In this document: in pieces, positions 50,720-59,210 of the stretch | Position numbering within the stretch: the stretch's first letter is position 1 | How the letters are laid out: every line of letters starts with the position of its first letter | From: Streptomyces sp. CB02959 | Lineage (GTDB): Bacteria > Actinomycetota > Actinomycetes > Streptomycetales > Streptomycetaceae | Assembly: GCF_002803155.1 (NCBI RefSeq) | Contig: NZ_NNBP01000002.1 | Location: 372,001 to 436,000, forward strand | Reading direction: 5' to 3' | Length of the DNA: 64,000 nt | Made by a program: the position numbers and the translations under genes | Notes under the pieces: generated by a model | Seen by the model: the letters and a program-made list of their open reading frames with translations, nothing else | Told to the model about the DNA's origin: nothing | Databases searched by the model: none

Positions 50720-51006
50720 GTCAGCGCAAGGAGAGCTACCGCGCCGCATTGCGGCGCGAGCAGGATGTCTCGGCACCCCGGTCCACCAAAGTCACCACGC
50801 TGAAGAGCAGATACATCCGGGTGACCGTCGAGCTCGATCCCGACCTGCAAGGCGACCTGACGCGATGGGTGGGACGGCCGGTCTCCTCGGTCGTGTTCGT
50901 CGGCGCGACCGTACTGCGTACCGTGGCCGCCACCGCCGGCTGGGTAACCCGGCTCGGAGGCCAGGCTGCGTCCGTCCCGCGTGAGGTTCCGGATTCGGGT
51001 CGCTGA
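50716..51006 (+). CDS. Small partition-associated (ParB-like) protein, 96 aa
   Basis: A small basic N-terminus (SQRKESYRAALRREQD) leads to LKSRYIRVTVELDPDLQGDLTRWV, a beta-strand plus helix pattern like ribbon-helix-helix proteins partnering plasmid ParA. The C-terminal part (VVFVGATVLRTVAATAGWVTRLGG) departs from what such proteins usually show and may be altered by frameshift. The ATG overlaps the parA stop. Likely role: DNA-binding partner for the ParA ATPase. Confidence 0.65.
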   Translation: MSQRKESYRAALRREQDVSAPRSTKVTTLKSRYIRVTVELDPDLQGDLTRWVGRPVSSVVFVGATVLRTVAATAGWVTRLGGQAASVPREVPDSGR

Positions 51007-51685
51007 CCAGGCGGTTCACACGGCAGGGGGCCCTGCCTGAGGTGGCCGTACGCAGTGACGGCCCCCGGCCGTGCCAGGACGACGGCGGGGCCCTCGCGCG
51101 GAGGTGGAGCTACCAGGTGAAGCGTTGGGGCGCCCCGCCGTTGCGTGCCTGGATGACGAGCTGTCCCCGAACCGCGACCGCTATGCAGGCCGCACGCGAC
51201 GTCACGCGACCCGTAGGGATGTCGCCCTGAGGGACCACGCACAGCGCCGTCGGCACCGCGAGGCACTCTGCTCCTGCGGAACCACCCCAGACCAACCGAG
51301 ACCAATGCCCTGACGAGCACAACGCCGGCATCGAGAGGTGGGACGCCTGTCCGCACCTCATTGAAGGCCGACTCCATGCCCGACTGCCCCCCACGATGGC
51401 TGACAGTGCGGTGTTCGACTCCGCGTGCACCCGGGTGGGCCGCGAGGGCCGCACGATCGCCCTGCTGTGCGCCGACGCTTTCGCAGTCGTATCCGGCTTG
51501 TGCCGCCGGGCGGCCGAAGGGGTGTACGGAACGTGGTGCGGCCCGATCGGCTGCCTCTCAAGAGTGCCGGGAGGCTGCCGCGTGGCGAGGCTTCTTATGA
51601 CAACGGCATTGACGTGTAGGGGAGCCGCCGATTTCATGGCTCGCACTTCCTCCCCCCACGCCCCTCCGAGCAAGGCGGTGATCCG
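51007..51685. other. Gene-poor gap before the permease operon
   Basis: No recognisable gene, RNA or riboswitch is seen in these 679 nt. Short forward frames around 51396-51600 have Cys/Arg-rich products without coherent features. The region probably marks the right edge of the accessory segment. Confidence 0.4.
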
Positions 51686-53164
51686 TTGGCGTCGACGGTG
51701 AAGGACATGCGATCTGGTCCGGGAACGGCCGCGGGCCACGGCGCGATGCGCCAGTCGATCGGCCTGCTGGACGGTGCGGTGATCGCCGCCTCCAGTACGG
51801 CCGCCACCAGTAGCATCGGCATCGGCCTGGGTCTGATGGCCGGGATCGTCGGCCTGCACCTGCCCGCGATCATGCTGCTGGCCTTCCTGCCCGTGCTCGC
51901 CATCGCGGGCGGCTACGGGCGGCTGAACGCCGTCGAGCCGGACGCCGGCAGCAGCTACCGCTGGGTCGGTCGTACCCTCAGCCCCTGGCTGGGCTTCCTC
52001 ACCGGCTGGGTGAACACCGTCGGCACGGTGGTCTTCATGGCGTACACCACCACCGTCACCGGCTCGGCGATCATCCAACTCCTTGGCCAGGCGCACCTGC
52101 GCAGCATCGCCGGCCTGCGGCTGGACGCCGACTCGACCGTGCAGTGCACCCTGCTCGGGCTCGTCGTCCTGATCGGTGCCGCGCTGGTCGCCGTACAAGG
52201 TCTCGAGCTCGCTGCCCGGCTGCAGAAGGCACTGTTGGTGTTCGAGTACCTGGTGCTGCTCGGCTTCTGCGGGTACGGGCTGTTCGCGGGTGATCAGCCG
52301 TTCTCGCTCCAGTGGTACAACCCCTTCGACATCCCCTCCTTCGACGCGGTGGCGCAGGGCATGGTGCTGGCGGTGTTCTGCTACTGGGGCTTCGAGTCGG
52401 TGTTCAGCGTCGGCGAGGAGGTGCGCGACCCACGCGACGCCTCCCGGGGCGGCTTCCTCGCGCTGGTGGTGATGCTGCTGCTCTTCCTGCTGGCCGGCAC
52501 CGCCTTCCAACGAGTGCTCCCACTGGGCGAGTTGGCCGACAACGGCGCGCACGGACTGACCTACTTCGGCGACCGGCTCGCTCACCAGCCGCTGGCCGCA
52601 CTGCCGTTGATCGCGCTGATGTTCTCCGCCGTGGCCTCGCTGCAGTCCTCGGTGATCCCGACCGCGCGCGGGATGTACGCGATGGGCCGCGACGGAGTAC
52701 TCGGGCCGATCTGGACCCGGCTGCACCCCCGGTACGCCACTCCCGCCATCGGCACCCTGCTGATCACCGGCGTCGCCGTGCTCCTCGCCCTCGCCTCGAT
52801 CGCCATCCCCACCGTCAACGACCTCATCTCGGCCTCCGTCAACGCGATCGGCATCATCGTCGCGCTCTACTACGCGCTCACCGCCGTCGCAGCCGCCGTC
52901 CGGTTCCGCCACCTCCTGCGCACCGACCTGCGGCAGGGCCTGCGCGCCGTGGTCGCGCCGCTGCTCGGCGCCGCCGTGCTGCTCGCCGTCGGCGGCTACC
53001 TGGCCTGGACCTTCTACGACTCCACCGACCACTTCGAACTGGCCGCCGACAACGGGTGGTTCGAACTGACCGTGGTGGTGCTGATGGTCGTCACCGGACT
53101 GCCGTCGGCGGCCTGGGCCCGTTGGCGGCGGCGCTCGCCGTACTTCCTCCACCCCACTGACTGA
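51686..53164 (+). CDS. APC-family amino acid/amine permease, 492 aa
   Basis: A 12-TM amino acid-polyamine-organocation transporter: SIGLLDGAVIAASSTAATSSIGIGLGLMAG opens TM1, followed by EPDAGSSYRWVGRTLSPWLGFLTGWV and, in TM6, GMVLAVFCYWGFESVFSVGEEVRDPRD, all typical APC landmarks. The TTG at 51686 has AAGGCGG 7 nt upstream; an ATG at 51707 is possible. The amidohydrolase begins 24 nt after its stop, so uptake and hydrolysis of an amide or amine substrate are probably linked. Confidence 0.85.
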   Translation: MASTVKDMRSGPGTAAGHGAMRQSIGLLDGAVIAASSTAATSSIGIGLGLMAGIVGLHLPAIMLLAFLPVLAIAGGYGRLNAVEPDAGSSYRWVGRTLSPWLGFLTGWVNTVGTVVFMAYTTTVTGSAIIQLLGQAHLRSIAGLRLDADSTVQCTLLGLVVLIGAALVAVQGLELAARLQKALLVFEYLVLLGFCGYGLFAGDQPFSLQWYNPFDIPSFDAVAQGMVLAVFCYWGFESVFSVGEEVRDPRDASRGGFLALVVMLLLFLLAGTAFQRVLPLGELADNGAHGLTYFGDRLAHQPLAALPLIALMFSAVASLQSSVIPTARGMYAMGRDGVLGPIWTRLHPRYATPAIGTLLITGVAVLLALASIAIPTVNDLISASVNAIGIIVALYYALTAVAAAVRFRHLLRTDLRQGLRAVVAPLLGAAVLLAVGGYLAWTFYDSTDHFELAADNGWFELTVVVLMVVTGLPSAAWARWRRRSPYFLHPTD

Positions 53165-53188
53165 CACAGCAAGAACGGAGCACCACCG

Positions 53189-54826
53189 ATGACCGAGGCC
53201 GATCTGGTCTTCACCCACGGCCCTGTCCACACCGGCGACGCCGCCCGCACCCGGGCGAGCGGCCTGGCCGTGACCGGTGAGCGGATCACCGCCGTCGGGC
53301 ACGACGAGGTCCGGGAGTTGATCGGGCCGAAGACGGAGGTCGTGGACCTCACCGGCAAGCTGCTGCTGCCGGGCTTCCAGGACGCCCATATCCACGCGGT
53401 TTCCGGCGGCGTCGAGTTGGCCGCCTGCGACCTCACCGGCACGGTGGGCGTGGCCGAGTACCTGGAGCGGATCCGCGCCTACGCCGAGGCCAACCCCGAC
53501 CGGGCGTGGATCAGCGGCAGCGGCTGGTCGCTGGAGAGCTTCGACGGCGGGCTGCCGACACGGCAGTTGCTCGACTCCGTCGTCCCGGACCGTCCGGTCT
53601 ACCTCACCAACCGCGACCACCACGGCGCCTGGGCCAACACCCGAGCCCTGGAACTGGCCGGCCTCACCCGCGACACCCCCGACCCGGCCGACGGCCGGAT
53701 CGAGCGCGAGGCCGACGGTACTCCCAGCGGCACGCTCCAGGAGGGCGCCACCAGCCTGGTCGCTCGGCTGGTGCCGGCGGCCACGGCCGCAGAACGGCTT
53801 TCCGGTCTGCTGCGGGCGCAGCGCCTGCTGCATTCGCTCGGCATCACCGGCTGGCAGGACGCGCTGCTCGGCGTGTTCAACGGCCAGCCCGACCCCTCCG
53901 ACGCCTATCTGGCCGCCGCCCGCTCCGGCGCGCTGACCGCCCGGGTGACCGGTGCGCTCTGGTGGGACCGCGACCGCGGCGCCGAGCAGATCACCGAACT
54001 GATCGAGCGCCGCGCCGAGTTGAGCCACGGACGGTTCCGGGCCGGCTCGGTGAAGATCATGCAGGACGGCATCGCGGAGAACTTCACCGCCGCGATGACC
54101 AGCCCCTACCTGGACGGCTGCGGCTGCGCCACCGCGAACTCGGGCCTCAGCTTCGTCGATCCGAAGGACCTGTGCGGGTACGTCTGCGAACTGGACGCGC
54201 TCGGCTTCCAGGTGCACTTCCACGCCCTCGGCGACCGGGCGGTCCGCGAGGCGCTGGACGCCGTCGAGGCCGCTCGGACGGCCAACGGGTGGCGCGACAC
54301 CCGCCACCACCTCGCCCACCTCCAGGTGGTCCACCCGGACGACATCCGGCGCTTCGCCGAGCTCGGCGCGATCGCCAACATCCAGCCGCTGTGGGCCGCG
54401 CACGAGCCGCAGATGGACGAGCTGACCATCCCCTTCCTCGGGCCCGAACGCGCGGCCTGGCAGTACCCGTTCGGCGCGCTCCTGCGCGCGGGCGCCACCC
54501 TGGCGGCGGGCAGCGACTGGCCGGTGAGCAGCCCGGATCCGCTGGCCGGCCTGCACGTCGCGGTCAACCGGCGGGAGCCGGAGGCCACCGACGGCCGGGT
54601 CTTCCTGCCCGAGCAGCGCCTCGACCTGCCCTCCGCCCTCGCCGCGTACACGGCCGGAGCCGCCCATGTGAACGGCCACGACGACGCGGGCACGCTGGCC
54701 GTCGGACGGCTCGCCGACCTGGTCGTCCTCGACCGCGACATCCTGACCCGACCCGCCGAGGAGATCGCCGACGCCCGAGTGCTGCGCACCTACGTCGGCG
54801 GGGAACTCGTCCACGCGGCGGACTGA
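53189..54826 (+). CDS. YtcJ-type amidohydrolase (amidohydrolase family 3), 545 aa
   Basis: A metal-dependent amidohydrolase: LLLPGFQDAHIHAVSGG gives the HxH metal motif at about residues 67-69, FHALGDRAVREALDAVE and HHLAHLQVVHPDD supply further His ligands, and AAGSDWPVSSPDPLAGL the catalytic Asp. The best-known biochemical relative is N-substituted formamide deformylase. Its substrate here is presumably a compound taken up by the co-transcribed APC permease. The ATG lies about 10 nt after AACGGAG. Confidence 0.85.
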   Translation: MTEADLVFTHGPVHTGDAARTRASGLAVTGERITAVGHDEVRELIGPKTEVVDLTGKLLLPGFQDAHIHAVSGGVELAACDLTGTVGVAEYLERIRAYAEANPDRAWISGSGWSLESFDGGLPTRQLLDSVVPDRPVYLTNRDHHGAWANTRALELAGLTRDTPDPADGRIEREADGTPSGTLQEGATSLVARLVPAATAAERLSGLLRAQRLLHSLGITGWQDALLGVFNGQPDPSDAYLAAARSGALTARVTGALWWDRDRGAEQITELIERRAELSHGRFRAGSVKIMQDGIAENFTAAMTSPYLDGCGCATANSGLSFVDPKDLCGYVCELDALGFQVHFHALGDRAVREALDAVEAARTANGWRDTRHHLAHLQVVHPDDIRRFAELGAIANIQPLWAAHEPQMDELTIPFLGPERAAWQYPFGALLRAGATLAAGSDWPVSSPDPLAGLHVAVNRREPEATDGRVFLPEQRLDLPSALAAYTAGAAHVNGHDDAGTLAVGRLADLVVLDRDILTRPAEEIADARVLRTYVGGELVHAAD

Positions 54827-54832
54827 ACGCGT

Positions 54833-54887
54833 CGCAGGGCGTCGTCGCCGGGCCCCGGGGGGGCTCGGCGACGACGCCCTGCGACTG
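54833..54887. terminator. 20-bp perfect-stem terminator
   Basis: Two perfectly complementary 20-nt arms (54833-54852 and 54868-54887; arm start GTCGCAGGGC) enclose a 15-nt G/C loop. The element lies between the convergent amidohydrolase and oxidase genes. Confidence 0.8.
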
Positions 54888-54897
54888 GTGCCGGGTG

Positions 54898-56295
54898 TCA
54901 GCTGTCGAAGCCCAGGCCGAACCGGTCCAGCGTGCGCAGCCATAGGTTGCGCCGCCCGCCGTCGGCGTCGGCGCGGGTGAGCGCCCACTGGGTGATGCCG
55001 ATGCCGATCGAGCGGACCGGCTCGGGCGGGAACGGCAGCGGCTTGCGGCGCACCAGCTCCAGGGCGGTGCGCTCGGTGCGGGCGCCGGCCAACAGGTCGA
55101 GCATCACCTCGGCGCCGAAGCGGGTGGCGCCGACGCCCAGGCCGGTGAACCCGGCGGCGTAGGCGACCCGGCCGCCGTGCGAGAGGTCGAGGAACGCGCT
55201 GAACCGGGTGCAGGTGTCGATCGCGCCGCCCCAGGCGTGGCTGAACCGGACGCCCGCCAGCTGCGGGAAGGTCTGGAAGAAGTGTCGGGCGAGGGTGGCG
55301 AAGGTCTCCGGGCGCTGGTCGCGCTCGGCCCGTACCCGGCTGCGGAACTGGTGGACGACGTCGTAGCCGCCGAACAGGATGCGGTTGTCGGCGGAGAGCC
55401 GGACGTAGTGGAAGTGGTTGGCGCTGTCGGCGAAGCCCTGGCGGTTCCGCCAGCCGACGGAGGCGAGCTGCTCCTCCGTCAGCGGTTCGGTCATCAGCGC
55501 GTAGTCGTAGACCGGCACGGTGTAGAGCCGGTGACGGCGCAGCAGCGAGGGGAAGGCGTTGGTGGCGAGCGCGACCCGGCGGGCGCCGACGCGGCCGTAC
55601 GGGGTTCGGACGGTGATCCCGCGCGGGGAGTCGGTCAGCCCGGTGGCTCGGGTGTGTTCGTGGATCCGTACGCCCAGGTCGAGGCAGGCCCGCTTGAGGC
55701 CCCAGGCGAGGCGGGCGGGGTTGAGCATGGCGACGCCCTCGCGGTCCCAGAGCCCGCCGAGGAAGGTGGGGGAGTCGATCTCGGCGCGGACGGCCTCGCG
55801 GTCGAGGATGTCGAGCCGGCTGCCGTAGCGGGCGGCGAGCTCCGCGAACTCGTGCAGGCCGTCGACCTGGTAGGGCTCGGTGGCGACGACGAGGGAGCCG
55901 GTGCGCTCCCAGTCGCAGTCGATGCCGTGGCGCTTGATGGTGTCCTCCATGGCCTGGAGGTTGGCGGCGCCGAGCCGTTCCAGGGTGGCGAGTTCGTCCG
56001 GCCAGCGCGCGTGGCCGTTGGCGAGGCCGTGGGTGAGGCTGGCCTCGCAGAAGCCGCCGTTGCGGCCGGAGGCGGCCCAGCCGATCTCCTGCGCCTCGAT
56101 CAGGGTGACGTCGAGCGAGGGGTCGCGCTCCTTGGCGATCAGCGCGGTCCACAGCCCGCTGTAGCCCCCGCCCACCACCAGCAGGTCGCAGCGCACGTCC
56201 CCGACCAGGGCGGAGGCGGCCGGGGGTCTGCCGGGGTCGTCGAGCCAGAACGGTATGGGCTGGGCATCCTGGAGGGCGCGGCGGGGGTCGGCCAT
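54898..56295 (-). CDS. DAO-type FAD-dependent amine/amino acid oxidase, 465 aa
   Basis: A D-amino-acid-oxidase-fold flavoprotein: FAD motif CDLLVVGGGYSGLWTALIAKERDP, then GWAASGRNGGFCEASLTHGLANG, typical of the gamma-glutamylputrescine oxidase (PuuB-like) branch. The middle has VALATNAFPSLL and the C-terminus AYAAGFTGLGVGATRFGAEVMLDLL. It oxidises an amine or N-substituted amino acid with O2. Convergent with the amidohydrolase/permease operon, it may process the amine released there, but this is inference. Confidence 0.87.
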   Translation of the reverse strand: MADPRRALQDAQPIPFWLDDPGRPPAASALVGDVRCDLLVVGGGYSGLWTALIAKERDPSLDVTLIEAQEIGWAASGRNGGFCEASLTHGLANGHARWPDELATLERLGAANLQAMEDTIKRHGIDCDWERTGSLVVATEPYQVDGLHEFAELAARYGSRLDILDREAVRAEIDSPTFLGGLWDREGVAMLNPARLAWGLKRACLDLGVRIHEHTRATGLTDSPRGITVRTPYGRVGARRVALATNAFPSLLRRHRLYTVPVYDYALMTEPLTEEQLASVGWRNRQGFADSANHFHYVRLSADNRILFGGYDVVHQFRSRVRAERDQRPETFATLARHFFQTFPQLAGVRFSHAWGGAIDTCTRFSAFLDLSHGGRVAYAAGFTGLGVGATRFGAEVMLDLLAGARTERTALELVRRKPLPFPPEPVRSIGIGITQWALTRADADGGRRNLWLRTLDRFGLGFDS

Positions 56296-56392
56296 GGCGG
56301 GTGGCTCCTTCGGTGCGTGGAGGGTCAGGGCCTCCGGGTGCCGTCATCAGACCGCCGGGCCGGATTCAAGGTCAATGGTGTTGACATAAGCG

Positions 56393-57223
56393 CTAGGCAG
56401 GGGGCGGGAGCTCGATCCGGTCCAGGATCCGGGCCGCGATCGCCGTGGCGCCCGGCTGGTAGCGGTGTGCGAGCGTGCGGAACAACTGCTCGGCCGCCTC
56501 GGCGGGCCAGTCGGCGGGCAGGTGCTCGGCCGGCAGGTGCGGATCGCCCCGGACGAGGTCCAACCAGTCGGTGTGGAGCAGCAGTTCACGGGCGAGGTCG
56601 TCGGTGCCGGGTGTGCCGGGTGCGGTCCCGCCCCACCGGTCGAGGAAGGCGCCGTACCCGGCCGCGATCGCCGGGACGTCGAAGGCGGCCAGCAGGTCGG
56701 CGGCATCGGTCGGGGCGACGGCCCGGCCGTGGAAGACCCGCAGGTGCCCCTCCAGGTCGAGTCCGTCGACCAGGGCGGCCACGTCGACCTCGCCGGGTGC
56801 CGTCCACAGGCCGCTCTGCAGCGGGGCGAAGCCGCCCCAGACCAGCCGGGAGCGCAGGTCGTGCCGCTCGCGGCGCCAGGCCTCGGGGAGGGAGAAGCCG
56901 ACCAGCGTCCAACTGCCGTCCCACTCCCGGTTGACGGCGCCGGTGCGCCAGATCCGGTCCTGCCCGTCGGTGAGCACGGTCGTGGCGCGCTCGGTCAGGC
57001 CGAAGTACATGCGCCGGCCGCGGCGGTGGCGTGCCAGCAGGCCGCGGTTCACCATCCGGGTGAGGGTCGAGCGGACGGCCTCCTCGCTGACCTGGACCCG
57101 GGCGAAGGCGTCGATGACGCCCGCGGAGGCGAGGGCGACGTCCCGGCCGAGCGCGTGGATGCCGAAGAAGCTCAGCATCAGGGACTGCGGTCGCGGCGCA
57201 GCGGCGTCCTGGTCGGCGGGCAA
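56393..57223 (-). CDS. PaaX-family transcriptional repressor, 276 aa
   Basis: A PaaX-like repressor: an N-terminal winged helix (SFFGIHALGRDVALASAGVIDAFARVQVSEEAVRSTLTRMVNRGLLARHRRGRRMYFGLT) and the C-terminal PaaX domain with WDGSWTLVGFSLPEAWRRERHDLRSRLVWGGFAPLQSGLW. PaaX proteins bind aryl-CoA thioesters as inducers. The TTG start has AGGAGGA upstream. It is divergent from the SDR/amidohydrolase/CoA-ligase/MaoC operon, with an inverted repeat in the gap, so an aryl-CoA from that pathway is the probable inducer. Confidence 0.88.
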   Translation of the reverse strand: MPADQDAAAPRPQSLMLSFFGIHALGRDVALASAGVIDAFARVQVSEEAVRSTLTRMVNRGLLARHRRGRRMYFGLTERATTVLTDGQDRIWRTGAVNREWDGSWTLVGFSLPEAWRRERHDLRSRLVWGGFAPLQSGLWTAPGEVDVAALVDGLDLEGHLRVFHGRAVAPTDAADLLAAFDVPAIAAGYGAFLDRWGGTAPGTPGTDDLARELLLHTDWLDLVRGDPHLPAEHLPADWPAEAAEQLFRTLAHRYQPGATAIAARILDRIELPPPA

Positions 57224-57270
57224 GGTCTTCCTCCTGAGGTTCGGTGGGTCGGGGCAACAGCGTAGTCAGG

Positions 57271-57308
57271 ACAATATTCGGCAGTCTATTGACCGTCGAC
57301 AAAATTGT
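57271..57308. promoter_or_regulatory. Candidate PaaX operator
   Basis: ACAATATT (57271-57278) and AAAATTGT (57301-57308) form an inverted repeat with one mismatch and a 22-nt spacer. The AT-rich arms stand out from the GC-rich surroundings. The right arm lies between the -35 and -10 elements of the SDR operon promoter. Confidence 0.5.
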
Positions 57309-57317
57309 GCCTAGCTT
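57289..57317 (+). promoter_or_regulatory. Promoter of the SDR-amidohydrolase-ligase-MaoC operon
   Basis: TTGACC (57289-57294), a 17-nt spacer and TAGCTT (57312-57317) give a near-consensus vegetative promoter about 72 nt upstream of the SDR start codon. The overlap with the inverted repeat at 57271-57308 fits repression by the divergent PaaX protein. Confidence 0.6.
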
Positions 57318-57388
57318 CTCGGTAGCCGCCGGTGGCGATGCCTGGTCGCGAACACGCGCCTCCGCCCCGGCCGGGCGAAAGGACTCCC

Positions 57389-58300
57389 ATGGATCGCATC
57401 GCTCTCTCCGGCAGGGTCGCCGTCGTCACCGGCAGCGGACGCGGACTCGGCCTCGCCTACGCCAGGGCTCTGGCCGCTGCCGGAGCCTCGGTGGTCGTCA
57501 ACGACGTCGACCCGCAGGCCGCCGCCGACGCCGTCAAGGTGATCACCGACGCCGGCGGCCGGGCCGTCGCGCTGTCCGTCCCGGTCGGCACCGCGGAGGC
57601 CGCCGAGGCGCTGGTCGCCTGCGCCGTCGAGAACTTCGGGCGACTGGACGCGATGGTCACCAACGCCGGAGTGCTGCGCGACAAGGTGCTCTGGAAGATG
57701 ACCGACGAGGACTTCGACACCGTCGTGCAGGTCCACCTGCGCGGCACCTTCACCTGTGTCCGCGCCGCCGTCGAGCGGATGCGCGAGCAGGGCGAGGGCG
57801 GCCGGATCATCGTGGCCGGCTCCCCGGCCGGGCAGCGGGGCAACTTCGGGCAGACCAACTACGCCGCCGCCAAGGCCGGGATCGCCGCCATGGTGCGCAC
57901 CTGGGCGATGGAGCTGGCCCGGGCGGGCGTCACCGCCAACGCCGTCATCCCGGTCGCCGCCACCGCCTTGACCAAGACCATCCCCGTGTTCGCCCCGCAT
58001 ATCGAGGCGCTGGAGCAGCACGGCACACCGTTCCCCGACACCCTGCGCAAGGGCGAGGGCTTCGGCACCCCCGAGGACGTGGCCGGGCTGGTCGCCTTCC
58101 TCGCCTCCGAGGCCTCCGCCGGGATCACAGGGCAGTGCATCGGCGTCGGCGGCGACAAGCTCGCCTTGTGGTCGCACCCGGAGGAGGTCGCGGTCGCCTA
58201 CACCGACGGAGGCTGGAGCGCGGAGGCGATCGCCGCGACCTGGCCGGTCTCGGTCGGGCGCAACCCGCAGACCTACGGCATCCCGGCCCCGCAGCTGTGA
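57389..58300 (+). CDS. SDR-family 3-hydroxyacyl-CoA dehydrogenase (CouN-like role), 303 aa
   Basis: A short-chain dehydrogenase: VAVVTGSGRGLGLAYARALAAAG is the NAD(P) site, VVNDVD the specificity loop, NAGVLRDKVLWKM the NNAG-type motif, and VAGSPAGQRGNFGQTNYAAAKAG the catalytic Ser/Tyr/Lys. It resembles the dehydrogenase part of peroxisomal MFE-2, so oxidation of a 3-hydroxyacyl-CoA is expected. GAAAGGA precedes the ATG. It is first of a four-gene operon and, with the MaoC hydratase, would convert an enoyl-CoA to a 3-ketoacyl-CoA. Confidence 0.88.
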   Translation: MDRIALSGRVAVVTGSGRGLGLAYARALAAAGASVVVNDVDPQAAADAVKVITDAGGRAVALSVPVGTAEAAEALVACAVENFGRLDAMVTNAGVLRDKVLWKMTDEDFDTVVQVHLRGTFTCVRAAVERMREQGEGGRIIVAGSPAGQRGNFGQTNYAAAKAGIAAMVRTWAMELARAGVTANAVIPVAATALTKTIPVFAPHIEALEQHGTPFPDTLRKGEGFGTPEDVAGLVAFLASEASAGITGQCIGVGGDKLALWSHPEEVAVAYTDGGWSAEAIAATWPVSVGRNPQTYGIPAPQL

Positions 58301-59202
58301 GCGCCGAAGCGAGGGATCGCCACCACGCCGCGATGACCCCGGACGAACTCGTCGCGATCGACGTGCACACCCACGCCGAGGTCTCCGCCAAGGGCGCGGC
58401 CTCCCTGTCGGCGGAGCTGGACAGCGCGGCCGGCGCCTACTTCAAGGCCGAGCACCGCCACCCCACCCTGCCGGAGATCGCCGCCCACTACCGCGAGCGG
58501 AGGATGGCCTGCGTCGTCTTCACCGTCGACGCCGAGTCCGCCACCGGCACCCCGCCGGTCCCGAACGAGGAGATCGCCGAAGCCGCGCTGGAGCACCCCG
58601 ACGTGATCATCCCCTTCGCCGGGGTCGACCCGTACAAGGGGAAGGCCGCGGTGCGCCAGATCCGGCGCCTGGTCGAGGAGTTCGGGGTCAAGGGCTTCAA
58701 GTTCCACCCGAACATCCAGGCCTTCCACCCCAACGACCGGCTCGCCTACCCACTGTACGAGGCGATCGAGGAAGCCGGCGCGATCGCCGTCTTCCACACC
58801 GGCCAGACCGGGATCGGCGCGGGCGCGCCCGGGGGCGGCGGAATCCGGCTGAAGTACTCCAACCCGATGGACGTGGACGACGTCGCCGCCGACTTCCCCG
58901 GCATGCGGATCATCCTCGCCCACCCCTCCTTCCCCTGGCAGGACGAGGCGTTGGCGGTGGCCACCCACAAGCCGCAGGTGTACATCGACCTTTCCGGCTG
59001 GTCGCCCAAGTACTTCCCGCCGCAGCTCGTCCGGTACGCCAACAGCCTGCTCAAGGACAAGGTGCTGTTCGGTTCGGACTACCCGCTGCTCTCCCCGGAC
59101 CGCTGGCTCGCCGACTTCGCCGGGCTACCGATCAAGGACGAGGTCCGCCCGAAGATCCTCAAGGAGAACGCGATCCGGCTGCTCGGCCTCGACGGGAGGT
59201 GA
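58297..59202 (+). CDS. Amidohydrolase-superfamily hydrolase (CouO-like role), 301 aa
   Basis: An amidohydrolase 2 (PF04909) protein: VAIDVHTHAEVSAKG gives the HxH metal motif, GVKGFKFHPNIQAFHPND the central His, AVFHTGQTGIG another ligand, RIILAHPSFPWQDE, and LFGSDYPLLSPDRW the catalytic Asp. I propose that it hydrolytically cleaves an aryl-beta-ketoacyl-CoA to an aromatic acid plus acetyl-CoA, as in the p-hydroxycinnamate route of Rhodococcus. The GTG at 58297 overlaps the SDR stop (GTGA); an ATG at 58333 is the alternative start. Confidence 0.82.
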   Translation: MSAEARDRHHAAMTPDELVAIDVHTHAEVSAKGAASLSAELDSAAGAYFKAEHRHPTLPEIAAHYRERRMACVVFTVDAESATGTPPVPNEEIAEAALEHPDVIIPFAGVDPYKGKAAVRQIRRLVEEFGVKGFKFHPNIQAFHPNDRLAYPLYEAIEEAGAIAVFHTGQTGIGAGAPGGGGIRLKYSNPMDVDDVAADFPGMRIILAHPSFPWQDEALAVATHKPQVYIDLSGWSPKYFPPQLVRYANSLLKDKVLFGSDYPLLSPDRWLADFAGLPIKDEVRPKILKENAIRLLGLDGR

Positions 59203-59210
59203 GGGCAGCC

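Noticed and set aside
51540..51685. Possible riboswitch upstream of the APC permease
   Set aside because: No match by eye to ykkC, SAM, TPP or glycine consensus cores. An Infernal/Rfam scan would be decisive.
51396..51701. Forward 101-codon frame before the permease
   Set aside because: No SD and no recognisable features; probably chance.
51110..56347. A 1745-codon reverse open frame
   Set aside because: It is antisense to the permease and amidohydrolase genes, and its composition (Gly/Glu/Asp/Arg repeats) is typical of shadow frames.
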